DNA of 64,000 bases from Selenomonas sp. AB3002. Lineage in GTDB: Bacteria > Bacillota > Negativicutes > Selenomonadales > Selenomonadaceae. Below the pieces are notes generated by a model. It worked only from the letters and a program-made list of their open reading frames with translations. It did no database searches and was not told the origin of the DNA. Positions 42,243 through 51,043 of the stretch are shown here, piece after piece. Both the position numbers and the translations under genes were made by a program. Numbering within the stretch: the first letter of the stretch is position 1; every line of letters begins with the position of its first letter. The DNA lies in assembly GCF_000702545.1 (NCBI RefSeq), contig NZ_JNIO01000008.1, positions 496,001 to 560,000 on the forward strand. The letters run 5' to 3'.

Positions 42243-42704
42243 ATGATGACAAATCCCGGCATGGCAGCACAAACTGTCAGCCAGACTGACGGAAACTGGC
42301 GGCGCTATGATGCCGAACTGAAATTTTATGAGCACATCAAGAATGATATCCTGCGGGAGGCCGAGGCTGCGGGCATGTCCCCGCAGCAGGAATTCAGGCT
42401 GGAGCTTGGCATTGAGGAAATAGCGGTCAATATCATCAGATATGCTTACAAAGACCCCGGCTATATGTTTGTACGGACTGATTCCGACGGTGGGAACTTC
42501 CGTCTGGAGTTCGTAGATCACGGTTTTCCTTTTGACCCCCTGGCCCAAAAGATGAAGCATGGGGAGGTACCTACAGATGACCAAGATGAGGGAGGCTACG
42601 GCATTTTCCTGGTGAAAAAGAATTTTTCCTCCGTTGTATACCGGCATGAGGAAATGTTCGATGCCATGGCCAATCATCTTATCATGGAGCTGCCTTTGTC
42701 ATAA
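42243..42704 (+). CDS. RsbW-like anti-sigma kinase (HATPase_c_2)
   Basis: The protein is a small GHKL ATP-binding domain with the N box ELGIEEIAVNIIRYAY, the G1 motif FVDHGFPFDP and the later GGYGIFLVKKNF. GGGGAGGGGAAC precedes the start. It should phosphorylate the STAS protein encoded just upstream. The gap between the two genes is 15 bases. Its other partner could be the ECF sigma factor at 36636 or another regulator. Confidence 0.85.
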   Translation: MMTNPGMAAQTVSQTDGNWRRYDAELKFYEHIKNDILREAEAAGMSPQQEFRLELGIEEIAVNIIRYAYKDPGYMFVRTDSDGGNFRLEFVDHGFPFDPLAQKMKHGEVPTDDQDEGGYGIFLVKKNFSSVVYRHEEMFDAMANHLIMELPLS

Positions 42705-42757
42705 GTGCCGGCAGCAGTTCCCAAGGGGTAATCACGGTTTCTTTGAGGAAATTGAAT

Positions 42758-44956
42758 ATGAATAGCTTGACAGAAAAAATCGTAACAAGACTCAATAAAA
42801 TGCAAATCCGACAAAGAATGATGTTTATCGTAATTTCCACAAGTGTAATCAGCTTGGTTGTATTGTCGTTGATAACCCTGTTCAGTACCTTTGGCATAAG
42901 GGACATGGCGATAGAAAGCGGTCAAAAGATCGGCAAGCAGGCTTCAAATGACAGCTCAGAAATATTAAGAGAGCAAAAGGAACATGAATTATTAGCTACT
43001 GCTAAAGATCGTGCCGATTTTATCAATTACATGATGAAGGATCTTGGGCGCAATACCCAGCGAATAGCAAAAGTAGCGACAACAATGCTGCAGCGCCCCA
43101 ATGAATATGCAGCGGAGCCTTTGTTTTATCCGGATCAAATCAAATTAGAGGGATTAGTTACTTATTTGCAGTATGCCGATCCCGGAAAAGAGGTAAATCC
43201 GGAAGAAGTAGAAAGGCTCTCAAGCATACAAAAAGTAATGGTGCAGACCATAGAATATAACCCCATGATAAGCGAAGCATGCCTAGCATCAAAAGCAGGT
43301 TTTGAAATCAGCGCACAGGATTTCAATCAATTTGATAATAGTACGGGCAAGAGCTGGTCAATGCCACGGTATTTCAATTATTTCAAATTAGACTGGTATA
43401 AAAATGCTTTGCAAGCAGGGGAGGTTGTGTTTTCAGACGCACGCATGAATGCGTTGGATGGCTTCGGAAATATCGTTTTTCATTACTCTGCACCCTACTA
43501 TGACGCAAGGGGAGAGATAGCTGGAGTAATAGAGTGTGAAGAAAATATTGGTACGGTAAACAAAGTCGTTTACGAAGCCGATACACAGGAAATGGGATTT
43601 TATTTTGTAGTTGATAAAAATGGGCATGTGTTACTGGATAATTCAAACAGCAATACGGCTGATGATGAATTGGCAGTGACAATGAAAGATTTAAGAGAAA
43701 GTGCAAATGAGGACCTGGCGGAACTTGCAAAAGCAATGACAGCCGGAGAAACAGGATTGAAGCAAGTAACCATTAACGGAGCAGAACATTATGTAGCCTA
43801 TGCGCCGGTAACAGACGTTAACTGGTCATGCGCAGAAGCGATAAGTGTTGATGAAGTTTTGGGGCCGGTAGAGAAAAATGACAAAATCATAAAAGATATA
43901 GCGGCTGAAAATGTTGATGTGATGAATGCCCACATAAAAAATACCATACTGATGATGGCATTCATTATTTTTGCGTTGCTGACCGTAGTGATATATATAG
44001 GCCGCAGGTTGTCCGATCGTTTTGTAAGACCGATAAGGGAACTGTCGGACGGTGTGCGCGAAATCACCAGCGGCAACTTTGACAAGAAACTTGAGATAAC
44101 GACGGGGGATGAAATCGAGCATTTGGCAATCTGCTTCAATGCTATGACGGATGAACTCAAGGCGTACATCGATAACCTGTCCCGGGTGACGGCAGAGAAG
44201 GAAAAAGCCGCCGCCGAGCTAAACATTGCGAGAAATATCCAGGTGGGGGCGCTGCCCCAGGATTTTATGACAGACCGGGAAGAATTTCAAATCTATGCGA
44301 CCATGGATGCCGCCAAGGGTGTGGGCGGCGACTTTTACGACTTCTACATGACGGATGAGAACCATCTGGTGGTGACCATTGCCGATGTGTCCGGCAAGGG
44401 CGTGCCGGCGGCGCTGTTCATGATGCGGGCCAAAACGACACTGAAGAATCTGGTGCTCATGGTGGGTAGCCCCGATGATTTCGGCGCTGTCATGACCCTG
44501 GCCAATCAGGAACTGTGCCGGGACAACGAGACCATGATGTTCGTCACGGTATTTATCGCCCAGCTGGATTTGGTTACGGGCGAGCTTATCTATGTGAGCG
44601 CCGGACATAACGCTCCTTGCCTGCGTGAAAATGGCAAGTTCCGCTATCTGACGCAAAAGAAAAATCGCATGATGCTGGGGGTGGAGGAGGATGTCATGTA
44701 TGAAGCCTATCGCCTCACCCTCCGTCCCGATGATATGCTCTTTCTCTACACGGATGGCGTGACGGAGGCCATGGACAAGGAAAAGAATCTCTATTCGGAG
44801 GAGCGGCTGGAAGAAACATTGAATAACATCGATGGCAGCCTCTCCGTGGAGGAAATCCTGGCAGAAGTGCGAAAGGATATAGAAGTTTATGCAGAGGGCG
44901 CAGAGCAATCTGATGACATTACCATGCTGGGAGTGAGATTTCTGGGCAAAAAATAG
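42758..44956 (+). CDS. Cache-HAMP-SpoIIE sensor phosphatase
   Basis: An N-terminal membrane span (MMFIVISTSVISLVVLSLIT) is followed by a large extracellular Cache-type sensor (about 50-385; YYDARGEIAGVIECEENIGT, MGFYFVVDKNGHVLLDNSNS), a second span (ILMMAFIIFALLTVVIYIG), HAMP (VREITSGNFDKKLEI) and a C-terminal PP2C/SpoIIE phosphatase (VGGDFYDFYMTDENHLVVTI, ADVSGKGVPAALFMMRAKT, LFLYTDGVTEAMD). It should dephosphorylate the STAS protein on an outside signal. The sensor half is visibly AT-richer than the phosphatase half. Confidence 0.9.
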   Translation: MNSLTEKIVTRLNKMQIRQRMMFIVISTSVISLVVLSLITLFSTFGIRDMAIESGQKIGKQASNDSSEILREQKEHELLATAKDRADFINYMMKDLGRNTQRIAKVATTMLQRPNEYAAEPLFYPDQIKLEGLVTYLQYADPGKEVNPEEVERLSSIQKVMVQTIEYNPMISEACLASKAGFEISAQDFNQFDNSTGKSWSMPRYFNYFKLDWYKNALQAGEVVFSDARMNALDGFGNIVFHYSAPYYDARGEIAGVIECEENIGTVNKVVYEADTQEMGFYFVVDKNGHVLLDNSNSNTADDELAVTMKDLRESANEDLAELAKAMTAGETGLKQVTINGAEHYVAYAPVTDVNWSCAEAISVDEVLGPVEKNDKIIKDIAAENVDVMNAHIKNTILMMAFIIFALLTVVIYIGRRLSDRFVRPIRELSDGVREITSGNFDKKLEITTGDEIEHLAICFNAMTDELKAYIDNLSRVTAEKEKAAAELNIARNIQVGALPQDFMTDREEFQIYATMDAAKGVGGDFYDFYMTDENHLVVTIADVSGKGVPAALFMMRAKTTLKNLVLMVGSPDDFGAVMTLANQELCRDNETMMFVTVFIAQLDLVTGELIYVSAGHNAPCLRENGKFRYLTQKKNRMMLGVEEDVMYEAYRLTLRPDDMLFLYTDGVTEAMDKEKNLYSEERLEETLNNIDGSLSVEEILAEVRKDIEVYAEGAEQSDDITMLGVRFLGKK

Positions 44957-45024
44957 CTTTTCTCAAGTTAAACTTCAACCTTAGATTTGTAAGGGATTGG
45001 CTATCTGGAAACGGAGTTAAGATT

Positions 45025-45393
45025 ATGAAGAATTCCATCAAGGCACGAGTTTTGCGCATGCTGTTTGCTTTTGTGGCCGCCATTCTCGTGATTTTAGGAT
45101 TAGGGTCGCTTTACGGCATGGAGCAAAGCAAGGAATTCGCTTCCAGCTATGTGACAGATGTCAGCAACGCCGCCATAGACAACAGCGCCGGTGTCATTGT
45201 TTCCATGCGGCAGAATGAACTTCTGCTGACAGTGGAAAAAAATGCTGAAGAGATTGGGGATTTCACCGACGAAGTACGCCGTGACGTAAGGCTGCTGCAG
45301 CTGGAGATGGAGCGGATTTGGGCTGACCCGGAGGGCTATGGGAGGACACCGGTTCCGGCGGCGACAGAAGATCAGGCTCTTGTCACTCCATGA
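45025..45393 (+). pseudogene. Truncated second sensor-phosphatase N terminus
   Basis: The 122-residue frame has a membrane span (MLFAFVAAILVILGLGSLYG) and the start of an extracellular sensor (SNAAIDNSAGVIVSMRQNEL, LLQLEMERIWADPEGYG) that aligns in layout with the beginning of the upstream phosphatase. It then stops, with no second span, HAMP or phosphatase. Its base composition is GC-rich, like the phosphatase half of the upstream gene. Confidence 0.65.
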
Positions 45394-45523
45394 GAGATAT
45401 CAGCAAGTCAATTTACTTACAGCCGTAGATTTTCTGCGGCTAATATGTTATAATATAATTAAATACCGTCCGTTTAATCGTCGAAATGATAGTTTTTATT
45501 TAAAAAAAAGAGGGGGTACTGAA

Positions 45524-45769
45524 ATGTCAATTAACAAAAATGAAGTCACAATGGAAATGATTAAAAAGGCGATGGACTGCGAGACAGTAGAGGAACTCAT
45601 GGCGCTGGCGAAAGCGGAAGGTATTGAACTGACGAAGGAAGAAGCTGAATCATATTTGGCGGAGCTGGAAGACTTCGAGTTGGACGGTGATATGCTGAAA
45701 CGGGCAGCGGGTGGTGGCGGCTACGCTGACCTCTGCTGGAGCAACACTAAGCCGATATTAACGCAGTGA
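45524..45769 (+). CDS. Nif11-like precursor with Cys-Trp core
   Basis: The start at 45524 follows AGAGGGGGTACTGAA. The leader (TMEMIKKAMDCETVEELMAL, LTKEEAESYLAELEDFELDG) ends in RAAGG, followed by the core GGYADLCWSNTKPILTQ. It is the last gene of the RiPP locus, and the upstream 130 bases are AT-rich and may hold a separate promoter. Confidence 0.85.
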   Translation: MSINKNEVTMEMIKKAMDCETVEELMALAKAEGIELTKEEAESYLAELEDFELDGDMLKRAAGGGGYADLCWSNTKPILTQ

Positions 45770-45915
45770 ATGAATGCAATTCGAGAACGAGCCCCAGCGG
45801 CGACCACTGGTAAGAAATTCTTACCTCAAAATTTTTCAGCGCGTCGACGGGGGCAAACATAGAGCAAAAAAACCTTTTGGAAAACGAATCCTAAACATAA
45901 ATAGAAATTCACGGT

Positions 45916-45956
45916 TCCCTGCTTATCTCAATAATAAGCAGGGAGCTGTTTTTTGC
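45916..45956 (+). terminator. Terminator at the end of the RiPP locus
   Basis: An 11-bp perfect stem (TCCCTGCTTAT/ATAAGCAGGGA) with a 7-base loop is followed by GCTG and six T. Confidence 0.8.
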
Positions 45957-46067
45957 CTTAAAGACTTTGATGCCTTCATATAGGACTGGAAAAACGTAAT
46001 ATTGGAGGATGTGGCTAAAAATGGGCGCAGAATTCCCAGCCCTTGAAATACTATTTTTTTTCAAGGT

Positions 46068-47469
46068 TCAGTTGTTGTCATGCCAGGCATCTACGTGGAT
46101 AACGGATATTATGGCGAATAATCGGATATACCACATCATGGAAGAATGGTGATGGCCTTCTTCCAGAAGCCCGTCAATTTTTATGCGTTTGTTTGCCCTT
46201 TCAGCAGAGGTGCGTTTATTGTAAAGCACCTTCCATTGAGGCGAACCCCGTGGAGGATCGCAGAAAAGTCGTGGATCATCTTTCAGGCTTATGTTTACAA
46301 CACGTCCATAATTGGATTTGGTACAAGGATTGAGTCACATACAGAGTCTTTCAGCATATTTTGTCATGGGACAAATATACTTGGCTCTGTACCGTTTCTT
46401 ATCAGTACCGTTAGGCCTCATAGGGAGTCCCAATGGACAAATTGGTACACCATCAGGGCCGATGGTATACCCTTTGTCTTCTGGAGTTTGGACGCCACGA
46501 GGATTCAGGTCAATGAAGGGAGTTATGTTGTGTTTTTTACACATTGTGTAGATGGCACCTGCATCGTGTGCGGCATCGAGGATTAAAGCAGAAATGTTCC
46601 AGTCAGCAAAAAATGTCTTGAGGCAGGCAAGTCCATGCAACATAGCAGGAAGGTCATGGCGGGAGGCATGTTCTAGAATGGGGAATACAGGCAAACCGGA
46701 TTCAGCATCTGTGAAGAGGTAAAGATTGTAACCGTAGAAAAATAAGTTTCTGGACGAATCCCATCCCCAGTTAACATCGGGCTGAGAGAACCAGCGTTTA
46801 TGGTTGCAATTAGCGAAGCCATTTTTATGACAATCGCAGGTCGAGTGGCTACGTTCACGATTTGAAACTTTGACGGGCGTGCCGTCACCGCTCAGCAACA
46901 TATTGTTGATATCAATGATTTGTCTGTGCACCGAGCCAGCCATGAAAACTATATTGAAGATTTCAAATATAACATGCAGCTTGGGATTTAGGAGGCCGCC
47001 GGCTTTATGCTCTTCGAAATACTTAATGATGGCGGCAGCGTGATCTTTGTTAAAATTTGGAGACTTGTCGCCAGTAGATTTACCTTTTGGTGGTTTGCTT
47101 TTACGGTAACGTTGATGAGGCTAGAAATTGTTAGATCCCGGCCACAAGCGGTGGAAAAAGTCGTAAAAAGAAGCATAAGTTGGTATATGTCCAGGAGTGA
47201 AGCCAGACAGTACTGCAACGCATTCATCTGTGTGAAGGCGTTCGGCCCAGCCAACGAGTGAAGTTGATTTGAGCCATATGGAAAGGAGGTAGGAACGCAG
47301 CATAGAGGAAGGCAGCCATGCGGGACGGCCTTCCTCTGAGTAGAAAGGGACGCATGATATCGTCAACTGGCGAAAGGTCAAGAGATTGGAGTTTGGTGGC
47401 GAGTTTGCGCATTTTTTTCTTGAAGCGTTTGAAGCGCTTGTTACTAATGTGTTGGGAACGCATTGGCAT
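46068..47469 (-). pseudogene. Degenerate DDE transposase
   Basis: Pieces of one transposase are spread over three minus-strand frames: an N terminus (MRKLATKLQSLDLSPVDDIM), a middle (SSMLRSYLLSIWLKSTSLVG, FTPGHIPTYASFYDFFHRLW), and a catalytic part from 46943 (LSGDGTPVKVSNRERSHS, LILDAAHDAGAIY). TGA at 46335 then interrupts the frame, which continues with LYNKRTSAERANKRIKIDGL. At least two frameshifts and one stop are present. The family is uncertain. The 5' end of the remnant abuts the truncated Nim-like gene. Confidence 0.65.
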
Positions 47470-47854
47470 ACAGGGAGAAATCCATCCCTATGTTGTCCCG
47501 GTTTCATTCGGGGTGGAAGTTATGGATGAGGTGCCCGTGGTCTATTTCCACTGCGCAAAGCAGGGCCTGAAGATTGATCTGCTGGAAAAACACCCGGAGG
47601 TATGCGTGGAGGGAGATATCTTCTATAAGGTGGAGCAGACGGAACAGGGGATAACTACCCGTTACGAGAGCATAGTTGGTCAAGGTCGATGTGAGTTCCT
47701 GACGGAGCTGGATGAGATTAAGCGGTGTCTGCGGCTTATCAATGACCATTATGGCTACAATGACTATCCGTTGGATAGATGCAGGGGACTTGCTCACTTG
47801 AGGATTGGCAGGATTGCACTTCAGGAAATTACAGGAAAGAGAAATTTGGCATAG
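47465..47854 (+). pseudogene. 5'-truncated Nim-like pyridoxamine-phosphate-oxidase-fold protein
   Basis: The frame begins abruptly at the transposase remnant with EIHPYVVPVSFGVEVMDEVP and continues with VVYFHCAKQGLKIDLLEKHP, VCVEGDIFYKVE and a normal C terminus (LAHLRIGRIALQEITGKRN). This is the NimA-type FMN-binding split-barrel family. About 35 N-terminal residues and the start are missing, so the gene was cut by the transposon. Confidence 0.75.
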
Positions 47855-47875
47855 ATTGTTAATGCGGGCAAAAGA

Positions 47876-47935
47876 AAAGAGACTTTGGAGTGTGCCAATG
47901 CTTGTGCGATAGGCGTTGGACTTCAAAGTCTCTTT
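47876..47935. terminator. Bidirectional terminator, twin of 23786-23845
   Basis: AAAGAGACTTTG pairs with CAAAGTCTCTTT. The stem lies between convergent genes and is nearly the same as the one at 23786-23845. Confidence 0.75.
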
Positions 47936-47947
47936 GTTTGTGTGCTC

Positions 47948-48331
47948 TTAGAGGTGGGAAGGAACTTCCAGTTCCGGGGTAGCGGAGGTCATGGTCTTGC
48001 TTGTTTGCAGGCTTGAAATGTCCACATTATAAGCACTGCCAAAGCGAAGGTTCATTTCCTCATCTGTGGGAGGCGGTGTCTGTGGCTTCTGAAAGGTCTG
48101 AGGCCTATCAGGCTCAGAGTTTATCTGGGCCAGCTTTACTTCTGCCTGGGAAAGCTTCTGGTAATCCTGATAGAGTTTTCCAAGGTCGGCTGGGTCATCT
48201 GAAGAGGTGAGGCTGGCAATGTCCTGCTCATAATGGCTCTTTTCCAGAATCAGCTTCTGTTTCAAATCATTGTGAGGAGGGAAAGGCTGTGTCTGCCAGT
48301 ACTGCCCGGCAGAGCTGATGCTTATGGGCAT
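47948..48331 (-). CDS. Hypothetical protein, about 127 aa
   Basis: ATG at 48331 (MPISISSAGQYWQ) is preferred because AAAGGA lies about 9 bases upstream; ATG at 48340 would be too close to it. The protein has a helical, charged middle (KQKLILEKSHYEQDIASLTS, YQDYQKLSQAEVKLAQINSE) and a Pro/Thr-rich linker. No signal peptide or known motif is seen. Confidence 0.55.
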   Translation of the reverse strand: MPISISSAGQYWQTQPFPPHNDLKQKLILEKSHYEQDIASLTSSDDPADLGKLYQDYQKLSQAEVKLAQINSEPDRPQTFQKPQTPPPTDEEMNLRFGSAYNVDISSLQTSKTMTSATPELEVPSHL

Positions 48332-48431
48332 GTGAAACATCCTTTCTGTGGTAGCAAAGGTAATATCCTAAAATCCGTTGGGTTAATTGTATCGGAAGTT
48401 GGGGGGAGTGGCAAGAGACCAGACAAAAGAT

Positions 48432-49037
48432 TTACAGAAGTTCTGCAGGGATTCGCTTGTCCCTGAAGTAATATTGACGCTCATGTTCGCCAATCGTGCG
48501 CAGTACCTTGCAGGGGTTGCCTACGGCCAGAACGCCGGAGGGCAGATCCTTGGTCACGACGCTCCCTGCACCAACAACAGTATTATCGCCAATGGTTATG
48601 CCGGGCATGACCATGACTCCGGCACCCAGCCAGCAATTTTTGCCAATGTGGATGGGGGCGTTGAACTGATACCCCTTAGCCCTCAGCTCCGGCAGCAAGG
48701 GATGTCCCCCCGTTGCCAGCACCACGTTGGGGCCGAACAGAGTATTGTCGCCCACGTAGATGTGGGTGTCATCTACCATAGTCAGATTGAAGTTGGCGTA
48801 GACATTCTTGCCAAAATGTACATGGTGGCCACCCCAGTTGGCGTGGAGGGGAGGCTCTATATAACAGCCTTCGCCGATTTCTGCAAACATCATGCTCAGA
48901 AGCTCTGCACGTTTCGTGCCTTCTGAGGGGCGGGTGTTGTTGTAATCGTATTGTAATTCCAGGCAGCGTTCCTGCTCCCGCATGATATCCGGGTCAGTAG
49001 GCAGGTAGAGTTCTTCTGTGTGCAGCTTGTCCCTCAT
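48432..49037 (-). CDS. maa: Maltose/galactoside O-acetyltransferase-type protein
   Basis: Left-handed beta-helix acetyltransferase of the LacA/Maa family, which uses acetyl-CoA to acetylate sugars. Visible features are the N-terminal ERCLELQYDYNNTRPSEGTK, the hexapeptide repeats (HHVHFGKNVYANFNLTMVDD, HIYVGDNTLFGPNV) with the catalytic His in ATGGHPLLPE, and a C-terminal IGDNTVVGAGSVVTKDLPSG. Length (201 aa) is normal. AGGAGGTATCCACC precedes ATG. Confidence 0.88.
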   Translation of the reverse strand: MRDKLHTEELYLPTDPDIMREQERCLELQYDYNNTRPSEGTKRAELLSMMFAEIGEGCYIEPPLHANWGGHHVHFGKNVYANFNLTMVDDTHIYVGDNTLFGPNVVLATGGHPLLPELRAKGYQFNAPIHIGKNCWLGAGVMVMPGITIGDNTVVGAGSVVTKDLPSGVLAVGNPCKVLRTIGEHERQYYFRDKRIPAELL

Positions 49038-49145
49038 GGTGGATACCTCCTATTAGAACACGTTTTCCTAAATACTATTATAAAGTCAGCTGAAAATAAT
49101 AGCAATGCTTATGTAATGATTTGTAATATCGTAGCGCAGTTTTCG

Positions 49146-51025
49146 GGGCTGTTGCATGAGTGTAATTCCACTTATGCACAGCCCCTTTTCCTTGTTGATG
49201 TATAAGAAGTTCCTATTCGTTGTAAAATCCACTAAAAATGAGCACAAGATACCAGGCGGTCTAAAAATCGCCTTTTTTCTTGTGCTCTTATTTTGTATTC
49301 AGGCTGCGTTATTCACAGGGAACAGGTGCTGGCCTGCTCTGTCTGACTGGATTTTGCAGTGCAGCTTTTGAATATTGTAAGCCATAGCCACCAGCATGAT
49401 CTCAACAAGGACATTTGCTGTGCCGCGGCTCAGGAACCTTCGGAAATTCATGTCCGCCTTCATCATTGCAAATGCACCTTCTGCCTGTATGCTTCGGTTT
49501 ATGCGCAGTTGTACTCCTTCTTTTGAGGTTATACGTTCCAAATCTTCCTGACGTTGGCGCAGAAACTGTTTGGATACTTCAAAGTGCTTGGTTCTCTCCT
49601 CCAGCGGGGTCTTGCAATGGTTTCCGTGTATGCACTGGCTCTTCAGCGGGCAATTGCCGCAATCCGCAGAACTGTAAAGGGTTATATTTCTTTTGAATCC
49701 TGTCCGGCTGCTGCGTACGAATTCCTTTGCAGCTGCAAGCTTCCTGCCCTGGGCGCATAAATAGGCATCTTCTTCTGGCAGATAGGTCATATTCTCCCTG
49801 CGCCCGATATCCTTTTTCCATTTTCTTGTCTTGCTCTTCTCATAATTGCTGGGCTTTATGAAGGCGCGCTGCCCGTTGGTCTCAAGATAGAGGTAGTTCT
49901 CTTCGCTTTCGTATCCTGCATCCGCAACCACATTGGGATAGCGGCGCTGCAGATGTTTCTCCATATCCTGAAGGAAAGGAATGAGTGTGGTTGTATCTGT
50001 AGGCTGGGGACCGACCGATGCCCATGTGATGAATTCAGAGTCCGTACCGCACTGGATGTTGTAGGCGGGCTTAAGCTGGCCGTTCTTCATGGCATCTTCC
50101 TTCATGCGCATGAAGGTGGCATCCGTGTCTGTCTTGGCAAAGCTATTGCGGTTGCCTAGAATGTGCAGATATGTATTGTATTTTTTGAGCCGGGCAATGA
50201 ACTCGTCCAGCTGCTCCATTGTTTTCTGCAGGGCAGTCTTGCGCTTGCCCGTTCCCTTGACGAAGATGATGTCCTGCGCCTTCTGGCATGCCTTGAGCTT
50301 GCGGCGGAGCTTTTTGAGGTGCCTGACATGGATTTCATCGCCGTAATGCAGAGAAAGCGTGAACGCTTCCCTGGCTTTGCTGACAAAGGCAGGAAGCTTT
50401 GCCATGAGCTTGGCTTTGTTTTTAAGGACAGCCTTCTTCCAGACAAATTTATACTTGTTGGAGAAAGACTCAATCTTTGTTCCGTCAATGAAGATGTCTT
50501 TAAGGGAAATGACACCGAACTGTTCAAGCAGGAAGTCCATCTGGGCAAACAGTTCCTTGATGCAGGGGGCCAGATGTTTGGAACGGAATCTTGAGATGGT
50601 AACATGGTCAGGGGCCGGCTTGCCTTCCAGCAGGTACATGAAGTTGATGTCCCTTCGGCAGGCAGTCTCGATCCTGCGTGAGCTGAAAATATGGTTCATT
50701 CCGGCATAAACAAGGATGGCCAGCATCTGCCTGGGCGACGCCAGATTTCGATCTATCCTTTGATAGGTCTCCTCCAGTGACTTTATATCCATACCTCCAA
50801 TGCAGTGGCGAAGCAGGCGGACGGGGTCATCTTTGCTAACCTGAAATTCAAGATTTAAGGGGAGAAACAGTTGATAATTCTCTCCTAAAGACGTATACTC
50901 TTTCTGTGAATTTGGTTTTTGCATACCTAAATTCTACACCTAATCCCGGGGCTTGAATGTCCCGGGATTATCTTTTTGCATAAAAAATGAGGCTGCTGCA
51001 CGTTTGGATTACGTGCAACAGCCCC
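49146..51025 (-). mobile_element. Complete IS1182-family insertion sequence
   Basis: The element of 1880 bp is bounded by GGGGCTGTTGCA at 49146-49157 and TGCAACAGCCCC at 51014-51025 and contains one full transposase gene. No target duplication is apparent in the flanking bases. A terminator-type hairpin (AATCCCGGG/CCCGGGATT, 50942-50969) lies between the end and the transposase gene. Confidence 0.88.
49299..50924 (-). CDS. IS1182-family transposase, full length
   Basis: The 541-residue protein has the N-terminal DNA-binding region (PVRLLRHCIGGMDIKSLEET, RQMLAILVYAGMNHIFSSRR), then DDE catalytic segments (DIFIDGTKIESFSNKYKFVW, VVADAGYESEENYLYLE) and a zinc-finger-like CGNCPLKSQC insert. The C-terminal RINRSIQAEGAFAMMKADMN supplies the final acidic residue region. 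All parts are in frame, so it may be active. Its last roughly 280 residues are almost identical to the truncated copy at 25.9-27.1 kb. Confidence 0.9.
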   Translation of the reverse strand: MQKPNSQKEYTSLGENYQLFLPLNLEFQVSKDDPVRLLRHCIGGMDIKSLEETYQRIDRNLASPRQMLAILVYAGMNHIFSSRRIETACRRDINFMYLLEGKPAPDHVTISRFRSKHLAPCIKELFAQMDFLLEQFGVISLKDIFIDGTKIESFSNKYKFVWKKAVLKNKAKLMAKLPAFVSKAREAFTLSLHYGDEIHVRHLKKLRRKLKACQKAQDIIFVKGTGKRKTALQKTMEQLDEFIARLKKYNTYLHILGNRNSFAKTDTDATFMRMKEDAMKNGQLKPAYNIQCGTDSEFITWASVGPQPTDTTTLIPFLQDMEKHLQRRYPNVVADAGYESEENYLYLETNGQRAFIKPSNYEKSKTRKWKKDIGRRENMTYLPEEDAYLCAQGRKLAAAKEFVRSSRTGFKRNITLYSSADCGNCPLKSQCIHGNHCKTPLEERTKHFEVSKQFLRQRQEDLERITSKEGVQLRINRSIQAEGAFAMMKADMNFRRFLSRGTANVLVEIMLVAMAYNIQKLHCKIQSDRAGQHLFPVNNAA

Positions 51026-51043
51026 GTTCGTCATCGCCTGGTG

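Noticed and set aside
45774-45983. A 69-codon frame after the last precursor gene
   Set aside because: The frame runs through the terminator at 45916 and has no protein-like pattern or ribosome binding site.
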